Assembly: GCA_900316965.1 (NCBI GenBank) | Contig: ONEY01000011.1 | Span: 1-56,510, forward strand | Length of the DNA: 56,510 bases | Source of the DNA: an uncultured Bacteroidales bacterium | GTDB lineage: Bacteria; Bacteroidota; Bacteroidia; Bacteroidales; P3 | Reading direction: 5' to 3' | The notes under the pieces: generated by a model | Seen by the model: the letters and a program-made list of their open reading frames with translations, nothing else | What the model was told of the DNA's origin: nothing | Database searches by the model: none | Translations under genes and position numbers: made by a program | Shown: positions 49,660-56,510 of the stretch, piece after piece | Numbering within the stretch: the first letter of the stretch is position 1 | Layout of the letters: every line of letters starts with the position of its first letter

Positions 49660-50544
49660 ATGTATCAACTTCTTGACGGAAAACAGACATCCATTGCCAT
49701 TAAAGAACAGATAGCTAACGAAGTGCGCCAATATACATCCCGCGGGCTACGCCCCCCTCATCTTGCAGCTATTCTTGTAGGTGACGATGGCGCCAGCCAA
49801 ACCTATGTAGCCAACAAAGAGAAATCATCACACGAAGTGGGCTTCACATCATCGGTTTACCGCTATTCGGCAAACACATCAGAAGAGGAACTTCTTCACG
49901 CACTGGATTTCCTCAATCAAGATGACGACATTGACGGCTTCATCGTTCAGCTGCCTCTGCCCAAACATATCAACGAACAGAAAGTAATCAACGCCATATC
50001 TCCAAACAAAGATGTTGACGGATTCACACCTATCAATATCGGTCGTATGGTTTTGGGAGAAGATGCGTTCCTTCCCGCCACTCCTATGGGTGTATGCTCT
50101 ATACTGGAACACTACAACATTGAGACCGAAGGCAAACATTGCGTAGTACTTGGACGCAGCAACATCGTGGGCACTCCAGTAGCCAATCTATTATCACGCA
50201 ATAAAAAAGGTGCCAACTGTACAGTCACTCTGTGCCACAGCCGTACCAAAAACCTAACTGAATTGACACGCCAAGCCGACATTTTGATTGTTGCCATAGG
50301 CAAGCCTGAATTTGTCACCGCCGACATGGTTAAAGACGGCGTTGTACTGGTAGACGTTGGAATTCACCGTATACCCGACAGTACTAAAAAATCGGGTTAC
50401 CGTATTATTGGTGACGTAAAACACAGCGAAGTAGACAACAAATGCAGCTGGGTGACTCCTGTACCAGGCGGTGTAGGTCCTCTGACAATTGTGTCGCTTC
50501 TTCAAAACACAATGAAAGCCTACAAACAACGTTTCGGATTATAA
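49660..50544 (+). CDS. folD: Bifunctional methylene-THF dehydrogenase/cyclohydrolase FolD
   Basis: A 294-residue enzyme that interconverts 5,10-methylene-THF and 10-formyl-THF in the cytosol. Signatures: YVANKEKSSHEVG with the catalytic Lys of the YxxxK motif, DGFIVQLPLPKHI, NPNKDVDG-type segment SPNKDVDGFTPINIGR, VVLGRSNIVGTPVANLL for NADP binding, and PVPGGVGPLTI at the end. It supplies one-carbon units for purine synthesis; purL lies further downstream on the same strand. Confidence 0.96.
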   Translation: MYQLLDGKQTSIAIKEQIANEVRQYTSRGLRPPHLAAILVGDDGASQTYVANKEKSSHEVGFTSSVYRYSANTSEEELLHALDFLNQDDDIDGFIVQLPLPKHINEQKVINAISPNKDVDGFTPINIGRMVLGEDAFLPATPMGVCSILEHYNIETEGKHCVVLGRSNIVGTPVANLLSRNKKGANCTVTLCHSRTKNLTELTRQADILIVAIGKPEFVTADMVKDGVVLVDVGIHRIPDSTKKSGYRIIGDVKHSEVDNKCSWVTPVPGGVGPLTIVSLLQNTMKAYKQRFGL

Positions 50545-50588
50545 CGCCCTTATCACAATATATTGCGCATAATATCAAGCAGCTAAAC

Positions 50589-51311
50589 ATGAAAACAATA
50601 GTAGTTGTCCCTTGCTATAACGAGTCGAAACGACTGCCTCAAGACAAATTCATCCGCTACGTGGAAGAACATGACGACGTTGCATTTCTATTTGCCAACG
50701 ATGGCAGTCGTGACAATACGCTTGATGTCTTGCGTCAGCTGACATCTCAACACGAAAGGCTACTGCTGCTCGACATTCAACCTAACGGAGGCAAAGCCGA
50801 AGCTGTGCGTAAAGGTATGCTATATGCAGCCGAACAATATGAGCCTCAATACATAGCTTTTTGGGATGCCGACCTCGCAACACCACTCGACGAGATAGAG
50901 CCAATGGTGCAATGGGCCGAAAAGGGGTTTGATGTTATAATGGGACTACGACTGATGAGACTAGGTGCAAAAGTGAAACGTAAAACCCTTCGACATTACC
51001 TTGGTCGTTGTTTCGCAACTGCGGCGTCAATGATATTGCATCTACCTGTCTACGACACACAATGTGGATCAAAGCTATTTAGTGCCAAGACTGTCAAGGA
51101 AATATTCAATGAGCAATTTATCACACGTTGGCTTTTCGACGTCGAATTACTAGCACGCTACAAAAAACGTTACGGCACCGATCAAGCAATAAATAAGATT
51201 TATGAGTTCCCTCTATTCCAATGGCAAGACATTGACGGATCTCAGCTTAAAAGCCGCGACTTTTTCAAAGCGCCGATGGAACTATTGAAAATCTGGAGAA
51301 AGTATAAATAG
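50589..51311 (+). CDS. GT2 glycosyltransferase (polyprenyl-phosphate sugar transferase-like)
   Basis: A 240-residue GT-A fold enzyme starting MKTIVVVPCYNESKRLPQ; an upstream extension of the frame overlaps folD and is not coding. Motifs: FANDGSRDNT, FWDADLATPLDEI (the D-x-D metal site), RHYLGRCFATAASMIL and YDTQCGSKLF. The last two resemble dolichyl/undecaprenyl-phosphate glucosyl- or mannosyltransferases (DPM1/ALG5-like). There is no C-terminal membrane helix pair. It probably makes a lipid-linked monosaccharide donor, which would suit the GT-C type enzyme encoded next, but this partnership is inference. Confidence 0.85.
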   Translation: MKTIVVVPCYNESKRLPQDKFIRYVEEHDDVAFLFANDGSRDNTLDVLRQLTSQHERLLLLDIQPNGGKAEAVRKGMLYAAEQYEPQYIAFWDADLATPLDEIEPMVQWAEKGFDVIMGLRLMRLGAKVKRKTLRHYLGRCFATAASMILHLPVYDTQCGSKLFSAKTVKEIFNEQFITRWLFDVELLARYKKRYGTDQAINKIYEFPLFQWQDIDGSQLKSRDFFKAPMELLKIWRKYK

Positions 51312-51496
51312 ACAATCGGTTCATAATCGACATCCTAGAAAAAAAGGTTGAAGGGCCCTCTCAAATTCATATTGTCATTCACACTTGATTATTCGCAACA
51401 TCTATCATTTCAATAACAATACCATATCTCTCCATAAAAACAACCCAAACCATCCAATTACCCAATCAATAAATATCCTACCCTTATATAGAAACA

Positions 51497-53887
51497 ATGA
51501 AAAAATTCCTCAACGAAAACAAAAACAACGTATGGTTTTGGCTATTTATCTGTATTGCCGCCATATTACTGATCGTCATGCCTTTGATGAGCCGTAACGC
51601 TGGAAACAGCGGAGATGAGGATAAATTCCAAATACCTCAAGGGCGATTCGTGATGGACTACTATGCCAGCGACGGACAAGACACCACATGCTTGAAAGAT
51701 GTCGTCAACCTGAATGGCAAAGAGCAAAGTTGGAACTTGAAATACTATGGTTGTTCCTTCGATGTTGTAACAGAATGGATTAATCGCACTTTTGGTATAG
51801 AAGACATTGCTGCCACCCGCCATGCCTGCAACGCTTTACTAGGATGGATCATTGTGTTTTTTGGAGGTCTCATAGCATGGCGTGTCGCAGGCTGGCGCGC
51901 AGGTGTATTCGCTATGTTGCTTCTTTTCTTCTCTCCAAGACTTCTCGGACACTCTTTCAACAATCCCAAAGATATACCTCTTGCTGCTGGAGTAATCATG
52001 ACTATTTATTATATGATGATGTTTTTCCGCCAAGTGACACCATTGTCATTGATAGAAAACGGCAAAAACAAAAAGACTGCAGTGGCATATCCTGAATCGT
52101 TATTTAGCGAAAAAGCGACAAACATAATAGCCTACGTTCTTATGGCTATCTCTTTTATAGCATTGATACCGACTGCAGGCATCGCTTTAGCAATAATCAT
52201 AGAAATACTGATATTCATTGTTCTGAAACTTAAAGACACTCCCCGATTCAACCCACTAACACTGATGATGTTGGCTTTATCACTATCATTAGCCGTCAGC
52301 AATCGTATCGGTGGTCTCATCGTTGTGGGCTACATGGGATTATGGGGTCTCTTATGGCTCATCAGAAATGGTCGCCATGTTGGTGCCAAAACCATAACTA
52401 AAGTCTTCATCACTGCCTTATGCACTTGTGCCATAGGATTTTTCGGAGGCCTTTTATTATGGCCCTTTGCCATGCAATCGCCCATTCACAACAGCATTGA
52501 GAGCTTCAAACTGATGTCACAATTTGATGTCCAACTTCGTCAGCTTTTCGAAGGTGTTATGGTTATGTCAAGCGAATTGCCTTGGTACTATACTCCTAAA
52601 TTTATGCTAATGACCATACCCATTGCCGTGATCCTTGGGTGGATTATATATCCTTTTGTTGGTGCCTTTTGCAAAGAACGTAGAATAGAGAGCATTATGC
52701 TCTATTTCTGTTTCCTGTTCCCCGTTTTTTGGATTGTATACACCGGTGCCAATGTCTATGGCGGTTGGCGACACTCTCTTTTTGCCTATCCTCCCATGGC
52801 AATAACAGCAGCATTAGGCTACAATGCTCTGGCTGAATGGTCAGCGCGCAAAAGCAACAAAAAAGTGGTAGAGCTTGTTTTGTCGCTAGTGCCTTTGTTT
52901 TTGATAATACCTCCGGCAATACACACTGTAAAAAACCACCCACACGAGTATGTCTATTTCAACGAACTGGAAGGTGGAGTAAAAAATGCCTTCGGTAAAT
53001 ACGAGCTTGACTATTACTACCACTCAATGCGTGAAGCCACAGAATGGGTAATAAACAATGCCTCTCCAAAAGAAGATGGTTCCAAAACAATCATCGGTTC
53101 ATGGCACTTGGAATCGACAAGCTATTTTTTGCGTAACGACACTGCTCGTTTTGGAACCCGATTTGTGCGTTGGAACCAAAGATACAACTACGATTGGGAT
53201 TATCTAGTGTTTCCTATTACTGGTATCTCCGGACAATATTTGAAAGGTCCCGCCTTCCCTCCTGCCGATTGCGTATACACCGTTAATGTCGACGACACTC
53301 CCATTGCCGTTGTACTGAAACGTCAAACTAAAGACGACTTTGCTGCTGCCGAGCTCATGAAGAACGGTCAGATAGATACAGCCGTGACATTGTTTGAAAA
53401 TGTTCTAAAACAAAATCCTTTCAACGAAACCGCACTATCAAGTCTTGCTGAAATAGCATTGCAAAAGAATGAGAACGATAAAGTGATACAGTATGCTGGA
53501 CGCATGCTAGAGGCCGATTCATCCAACACTCAGGCAATACAAATGATAGCGTATGCCTACCTGAACAACGGCAAAGTGCAAGAGGCTATGACGTTGCTCA
53601 ATAACACTAAAGCCCGTAGCAATGATCCTTTCACCTATTCTATGCTTGCGCAGTTGTACGCTCAACAAGGAAATATCAGCGCTGCTCAAAATGAGATTGA
53701 AAGCATGTTGCGACAAGGAGTTATGGACCAAAATGCCCTCAACCTTTACGTTCAAATACGCATGGCCCAAGGTAGCGACCAAAACACAGCGGTGTACTCA
53801 TTCTATTCAACATATGCCAACGGACTTGAAAAGAAAGGCAACAAAAAAGCCGCCGACGAAATACGCAAACAAATCAACGCTCGATGA
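51497..53887 (+). CDS. GT-C-like multispanning membrane protein with C-terminal TPR repeats
   Basis: A 796-residue protein. The N-terminal 500 residues have about ten membrane spans and the GT-C features of ArnT/PMT-like glycosyltransferases: an acidic motif in the first outside loop (NSGDEDKFQ, about 37-45), then FFSPRLLGHSFNNPKDIPLA. These enzymes move sugars from a polyprenyl-phosphate donor on the periplasmic side. A soluble stretch (about 500-620) is followed by TPR-like helical repeats (about 625-796): KQNPFNETALSSLAEIALQ, QMIAYAYLNNGKVQEAMTLL and YSMLAQLYAQQGNISAAQNE. The acceptor is unknown. The stop overlaps the acyltransferase start by four bases (ATGA), so translation is coupled. 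Confidence 0.8.
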   Translation: MKKFLNENKNNVWFWLFICIAAILLIVMPLMSRNAGNSGDEDKFQIPQGRFVMDYYASDGQDTTCLKDVVNLNGKEQSWNLKYYGCSFDVVTEWINRTFGIEDIAATRHACNALLGWIIVFFGGLIAWRVAGWRAGVFAMLLLFFSPRLLGHSFNNPKDIPLAAGVIMTIYYMMMFFRQVTPLSLIENGKNKKTAVAYPESLFSEKATNIIAYVLMAISFIALIPTAGIALAIIIEILIFIVLKLKDTPRFNPLTLMMLALSLSLAVSNRIGGLIVVGYMGLWGLLWLIRNGRHVGAKTITKVFITALCTCAIGFFGGLLLWPFAMQSPIHNSIESFKLMSQFDVQLRQLFEGVMVMSSELPWYYTPKFMLMTIPIAVILGWIIYPFVGAFCKERRIESIMLYFCFLFPVFWIVYTGANVYGGWRHSLFAYPPMAITAALGYNALAEWSARKSNKKVVELVLSLVPLFLIIPPAIHTVKNHPHEYVYFNELEGGVKNAFGKYELDYYYHSMREATEWVINNASPKEDGSKTIIGSWHLESTSYFLRNDTARFGTRFVRWNQRYNYDWDYLVFPITGISGQYLKGPAFPPADCVYTVNVDDTPIAVVLKRQTKDDFAAAELMKNGQIDTAVTLFENVLKQNPFNETALSSLAEIALQKNENDKVIQYAGRMLEADSSNTQAIQMIAYAYLNNGKVQEAMTLLNNTKARSNDPFTYSMLAQLYAQQGNISAAQNEIESMLRQGVMDQNALNLYVQIRMAQGSDQNTAVYSFYSTYANGLEKKGNKKAADEIRKQINAR

Positions 53888-54465
53888 AAAAACTATGGAC
53901 AGCCTTGGCTAAGCTTTTCGGATGGAAATTCGATTTGCCCTCCAGCAACGACATGCAGAGGTTGCATCATTGCGTTCTCATAGAAGCGCCTCACACCAGC
54001 ATATATGATTTCCTGCTTGGTGCTGCCTGTGTATGGGAACTAGGGCTCAATGGCCGTTTCTTCATTAAAAAAGAGTTCTTCGTATTCCCTCTGCGACATT
54101 TTTTGCGACACTTCGGTGCATTGCCCATTGACCGCGGCAACCGCAACAATCACATGATTGACAAAGCTGTCGAGGCTCTCAACAGACAAAAAGACATTTC
54201 TATAATAATAACACCTGAAGGCACACGCAAAAAAGTAAAACGTTTCAAACGCGGTTTCTATGAGATAGCGACAAAGGCCAATGTTCCCATAGCTATCACC
54301 TATATCAACTATAAAACTCGCCACATGGGTATAGGTCCTATAATCCAACCCACTGGAGATTTTGATGCCGACATGAAGATAATACTAGACTTCTACAGCG
54401 ATATTTCCCCTCGCAATGCCGATGGCTGGGACATAGAACTGCTTAAGAAAAACTACAATAAATAA
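53884..54465 (+). CDS. PlsC-like 1-acylglycerol-3-phosphate acyltransferase family protein
   Basis: A 193-residue member of the PlsC/LPLAT family. The catalytic H-x4-D is HTSIYD (about 38-43), followed by FFIKKEFFVFPLRHFLRHFGALPIDRG and the substrate motif IIITPEGTRKKVKRFKRGFYEIA. It lacks an N-terminal membrane span, as do many small Bacteroidetes homologues. Acyl acceptor is uncertain: lysophosphatidate, an ornithine/amino lipid, or another polar lipid. It overlaps the GT-C gene by ATGA, which suggests a shared envelope function. Confidence 0.85.
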   Translation: MKKLWTALAKLFGWKFDLPSSNDMQRLHHCVLIEAPHTSIYDFLLGAACVWELGLNGRFFIKKEFFVFPLRHFLRHFGALPIDRGNRNNHMIDKAVEALNRQKDISIIITPEGTRKKVKRFKRGFYEIATKANVPIAITYINYKTRHMGIGPIIQPTGDFDADMKIILDFYSDISPRNADGWDIELLKKNYNK

Positions 54466-54557
54466 GACGAATACTCTGCCAACTATCAAAAGGAGACATT
54501 GTAATTAATAAACAACAGAAAAAAATTCATTTCGAAAAACATAAAAATCAATATATA

Positions 54558-56159
54558 ATGAATAAAGTACGCCGAATCTTTGTCGAAAAAAAAGCCGACT
54601 ACAGCATCAAGGCTAAAGAGCTGCAAAGTGAAATACGCAACTATCTAAACATCAATGTTGACGATGTTCGTGTATTGATACGTTACGATATCGAAAATCT
54701 TTCTGACGACACCTATGCCAAAGCATTAGTCACCGTCTTTTCCGAACCTCCCGTAGACAATGTTTACGAAGAGGAATTCCCTCACAATGCCAACGATTTC
54801 TGCTTTACGGTAGAGTATCTTCCCGGTCAGTTTGACCAGCGTGCCGACTCGGCAGAGCAGTGTGTCAAACTGTTATGCGACAGCGAAGAGCCTATAATCA
54901 AGTCCGCCACCACCTATATCATTAGCGGGAAACTCAACGAGGAGCAACATCAGGCTATCGTAAAACACTGCGTCAACCCCGTAGACAGCCGCCGCGCCGA
55001 TGGTCCCAAACCTGAAACTCTTGAAGAACATTTTGACGAACCAGCCGACGTTACAACTTTCAATGGTTTCAAGGATATGGACGAGACCCAACTGAAAGAG
55101 CTTTACAACAGCTTGGGCTTGGCCATGACATTCGCCGACTTCAAGCACATTCAACACTACTTCCACGATGAAGAGCATCGTGACCCCACAATGACTGAGA
55201 TTCGCGTTCTCGACACCTATTGGAGCGACCACTGCCGCCATACCACCTTCGCCACCGAACTCACAAACATAACCTTTGACGAAGGCCACTATCGTCCTTT
55301 ATTGGAAAACGCTTTCAAACAATATCTCGCCGACCATAAGGAGCAATACGAAGGTCGCAATGACAAATATGTGTGCCTTATGGACATAGGAACACTGGCA
55401 GGAAAAAGACTAAAGAAAGCTGGTATTCTTGACGACCAAGAACCTAGCGACGAAATCAACGCTTGCTCCATAGTGGTACCCGTTGTCATTGATGGTAACA
55501 AGGAGGAGTGGCTTATCAACTTCAAAAATGAAACTCACAACCATCCCACGGAGATAGAACCTTTCGGTGGTGCTGCAACCTGCCTTGGTGGATGTATACG
55601 CGACCCTCTTTCGGGACGCACCTATGTTTACCAAGCAATGCGTGTTACCGGAGCCGCCGACCCAACCAAACCTCTTGACCAAACCCTGGCTGGCAAGCTG
55701 CCTCAACGCAAAATTGTCACCACAGCAGCACATGGATATAGCAGCTACGGCAACCAAATAGGTCTTGCCACAGGTCTCGTCAATGAAATATACCACCCCA
55801 ACTATGTCGCCAAGCGCATGGAGATAGGTGCTGTCATAGCAGCAGCACCTCGTCGGGCTGTGAAACGACTCACCTCCGACCCAGGAGATATCATCATCTT
55901 GCTTGGTGGCCGCACAGGTCGCGACGGTATTGGTGGTGCCACTGGCGCTTCGAAAAGTCATACTACCAAGAGCCTCACAACATGTGGCGCTGAGGTTCAA
56001 AAAGGCAACGCCCCAACTGAGCGCAAAATACAACGTCTTTTCCGCCGTGAAGAGGTTAGTTCAATAATAAAAAAATGTAACGACTTTGGAGCCGGTGGAG
56101 TTAGTGTAGCCATAGGCGAACTTGCCGACGGTCTCGGCGTGGCGCTCAAGCGCGATTGA
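54558..56159 (+). CDS. purL: Phosphoribosylformylglycinamidine synthase, N-terminal part (truncated at a sequence junction)
   Basis: 533 codons of a large-type PurL (FGAM synthase), the fourth step of purine synthesis, whose full length is about 1,230 residues. The N-terminal PurS-like domain, linker (TYWSDHCRHTTFATEL) and first AIRS-like half (NFKNETHNHPTEIEPFGGAA, CIRDPLSGRTYVYQAMRVTG) are intact. The frame is normal up to FGAGGVSVAIGELADGL (about residue 526), where the family continues with about 700 more residues. Here it switches to GVALKRD and stops. The abrupt loss of similarity coincides with a change of base composition, so a junction at about 56135-56160 (assembly chimera or insertion) is more likely than a genuine short protein. 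Confidence 0.85.
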   Translation: MNKVRRIFVEKKADYSIKAKELQSEIRNYLNINVDDVRVLIRYDIENLSDDTYAKALVTVFSEPPVDNVYEEEFPHNANDFCFTVEYLPGQFDQRADSAEQCVKLLCDSEEPIIKSATTYIISGKLNEEQHQAIVKHCVNPVDSRRADGPKPETLEEHFDEPADVTTFNGFKDMDETQLKELYNSLGLAMTFADFKHIQHYFHDEEHRDPTMTEIRVLDTYWSDHCRHTTFATELTNITFDEGHYRPLLENAFKQYLADHKEQYEGRNDKYVCLMDIGTLAGKRLKKAGILDDQEPSDEINACSIVVPVVIDGNKEEWLINFKNETHNHPTEIEPFGGAATCLGGCIRDPLSGRTYVYQAMRVTGAADPTKPLDQTLAGKLPQRKIVTTAAHGYSSYGNQIGLATGLVNEIYHPNYVAKRMEIGAVIAAAPRRAVKRLTSDPGDIIILLGGRTGRDGIGGATGASKSHTTKSLTTCGAEVQKGNAPTERKIQRLFRREEVSSIIKKCNDFGAGGVSVAIGELADGLGVALKRD

Positions 56160-56510
56160 GTAAATTGAAACTTCAGGCATATCTTTGTCCTCCCTGGGAG
56201 TTGTTTTTTGGTGCACGAGGCTATTATAACAGGAAATTTAAAAAGACGTGAAGTCCTCTTTCAAATTTTATCGGAAAATGTCGTAAAGTTTTCCGGACGG
56301 CGTTTTGCTGAAGACGAACGCCGCTCTGCTAAAAGAACAGCGGCGTTTATGCAAAGACATAAACGCCGCTTATCGATTGATCGCGCGCGCCGCGTCTGCG
56401 AGGGGAAAGACGCGGAGGGAGAGGCGCGCTTACCATGCCTTTGAAACGCACGGCGCCGGACCGGAATCGTTTGTCCGTCCCGGCTCTTTGCGTTCATTTT
56501 ATCCCCGGAC
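56160..56510. other. Sequence after the purL junction, unlike the rest of the window
   Basis: No gene is recognisable. The end is markedly G+C rich (GATCGCGCGCGCCGCGTC and GGCGCCGGACCGG) compared with the preceding 30 kb. It contains four alternating copies of CGGCGTT/AACGCCG arms between about 56298 and 56370. An open frame at 56208-56444 is Arg/Lys/Glu rich and passes through the hairpins, so I do not accept it. Probably foreign DNA joined to the contig. Confidence 0.55.
56298..56370. repeat. Alternating inverted-repeat arms (CGGCGTT/AACGCCG)
   Basis: Successive arms CGGCGTT (about 56298), AACGCCGCT (56317-56325), AGCGGCGTTTATG (56339-56351) and CATAAACGCCGCT (56358-56370) can pair in mutually exclusive ways. 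The strongest hairpin is the last pair, 13 bp with a six-base loop. On the minus strand it is followed by GTTCTTTT. This looks like one or two terminators or an attenuator of another organism or element. Confidence 0.55.

Noticed and set aside
56208..56444. 78-codon open frame after purL
   Set aside because: It runs through the inverted-repeat arms, is of biased Arg/Lys/Glu composition and lies in DNA likely joined by chimera.
1..56510. CRISPR arrays, tRNA or rRNA genes, insertion sequences
   Set aside because: I looked in all intergenic regions and saw no regularly spaced repeats, cloverleaf or GTTC-A-A type tRNA arms, rRNA motifs or transposase genes.

Overview
The window reads as a chromosomal segment of a Bacteroidetes bacterium, most likely an uncultured member of the order Bacteroidales. 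Four things support this. The 286-residue primary sigma factor lacks the long N-terminal region seen in Proteobacteria. Many genes are preceded by a TAnnTTTG -7 element. Start codons are not preceded by strong Shine-Dalgarno sites. Three very large secreted proteins carry type IX secretion (T9SS) C-terminal sorting domains, two of type A and one of type B (CHU_C). Most of the window is housekeeping DNA; I see no prophage, conjugative element, CRISPR array, rRNA or tRNA.

Layout. 1-720: gene-poor DNA with short degenerate repeats. 721-2968 (minus): an ElbB-like protein, a small GlsB/YeaQ membrane protein and a PLP-dependent Cys/Met-metabolism enzyme. 3302-8779 (minus): a giant FN3/jelly-roll T9SS protein. 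8914-10520 (minus): an RsmI-like methyltransferase and a YARHG-domain membrane protein. 10629-14292 (minus): a tight cluster transcribed in the order sufB, trmH-like, C_GCAxxG_C_C protein, HD phosphohydrolase. 14367-16257 (minus): lipoprotein, xerD and an A+T-rich small membrane protein. 16463-18241 (plus): P5C dehydrogenase with a histone-H1-like tail. 18376-26129 (plus): outer-membrane barrel protein, S41 peptidase lipoprotein and a second giant FN3 T9SS protein. 26142-28122 (minus): BtuF-like binding lipoprotein and gapA. 28475-28553: a probable structured RNA. 28677-29180 (plus): unknown gene. 29188-33436 (minus): nadC, yihY-like, THUMP-type RNA methyltransferase, queG. 33616-37345 (plus): cinA, a DUF486 membrane protein and an internally shortened beta-mannosidase. 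37610-40771 (minus): PKD/CHU_C T9SS protein. 40907-45474 (minus): rnfBCDGE without rnfA. 45763-47044 (plus): universal stress protein and SPOR protein. 47127-47987 (minus): rpoD. 48255-54465 (plus): ffh, folD, GT2 glycosyltransferase, GT-C/TPR membrane protein, acyltransferase. 54558-56159 (plus): purL cut at about 533 codons, followed by about 370 bases of different character.

Functional themes. NAD metabolism: nadC and cinA/pncC are divergent from a shared region with visible promoters, and the Rnf complex couples ferredoxin and NAD. RNA modification: RsmI-like, TrmH-like, THUMP-MTase and QueG. Cell surface: three T9SS cargo proteins, an OMP, lipoproteins and a GT2/GT-C/PlsC-like envelope cluster. 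No complete new defence or mobile system is visible. The items most worth following up are the lysine/alanine tail on PruA, the 15-bp-stem RNA next to gapA, the rnf operon without rnfA, the beta-mannosidase lacking its second domain, an unnamed module shared by the giant secreted proteins, and the abrupt purL junction at the right edge.
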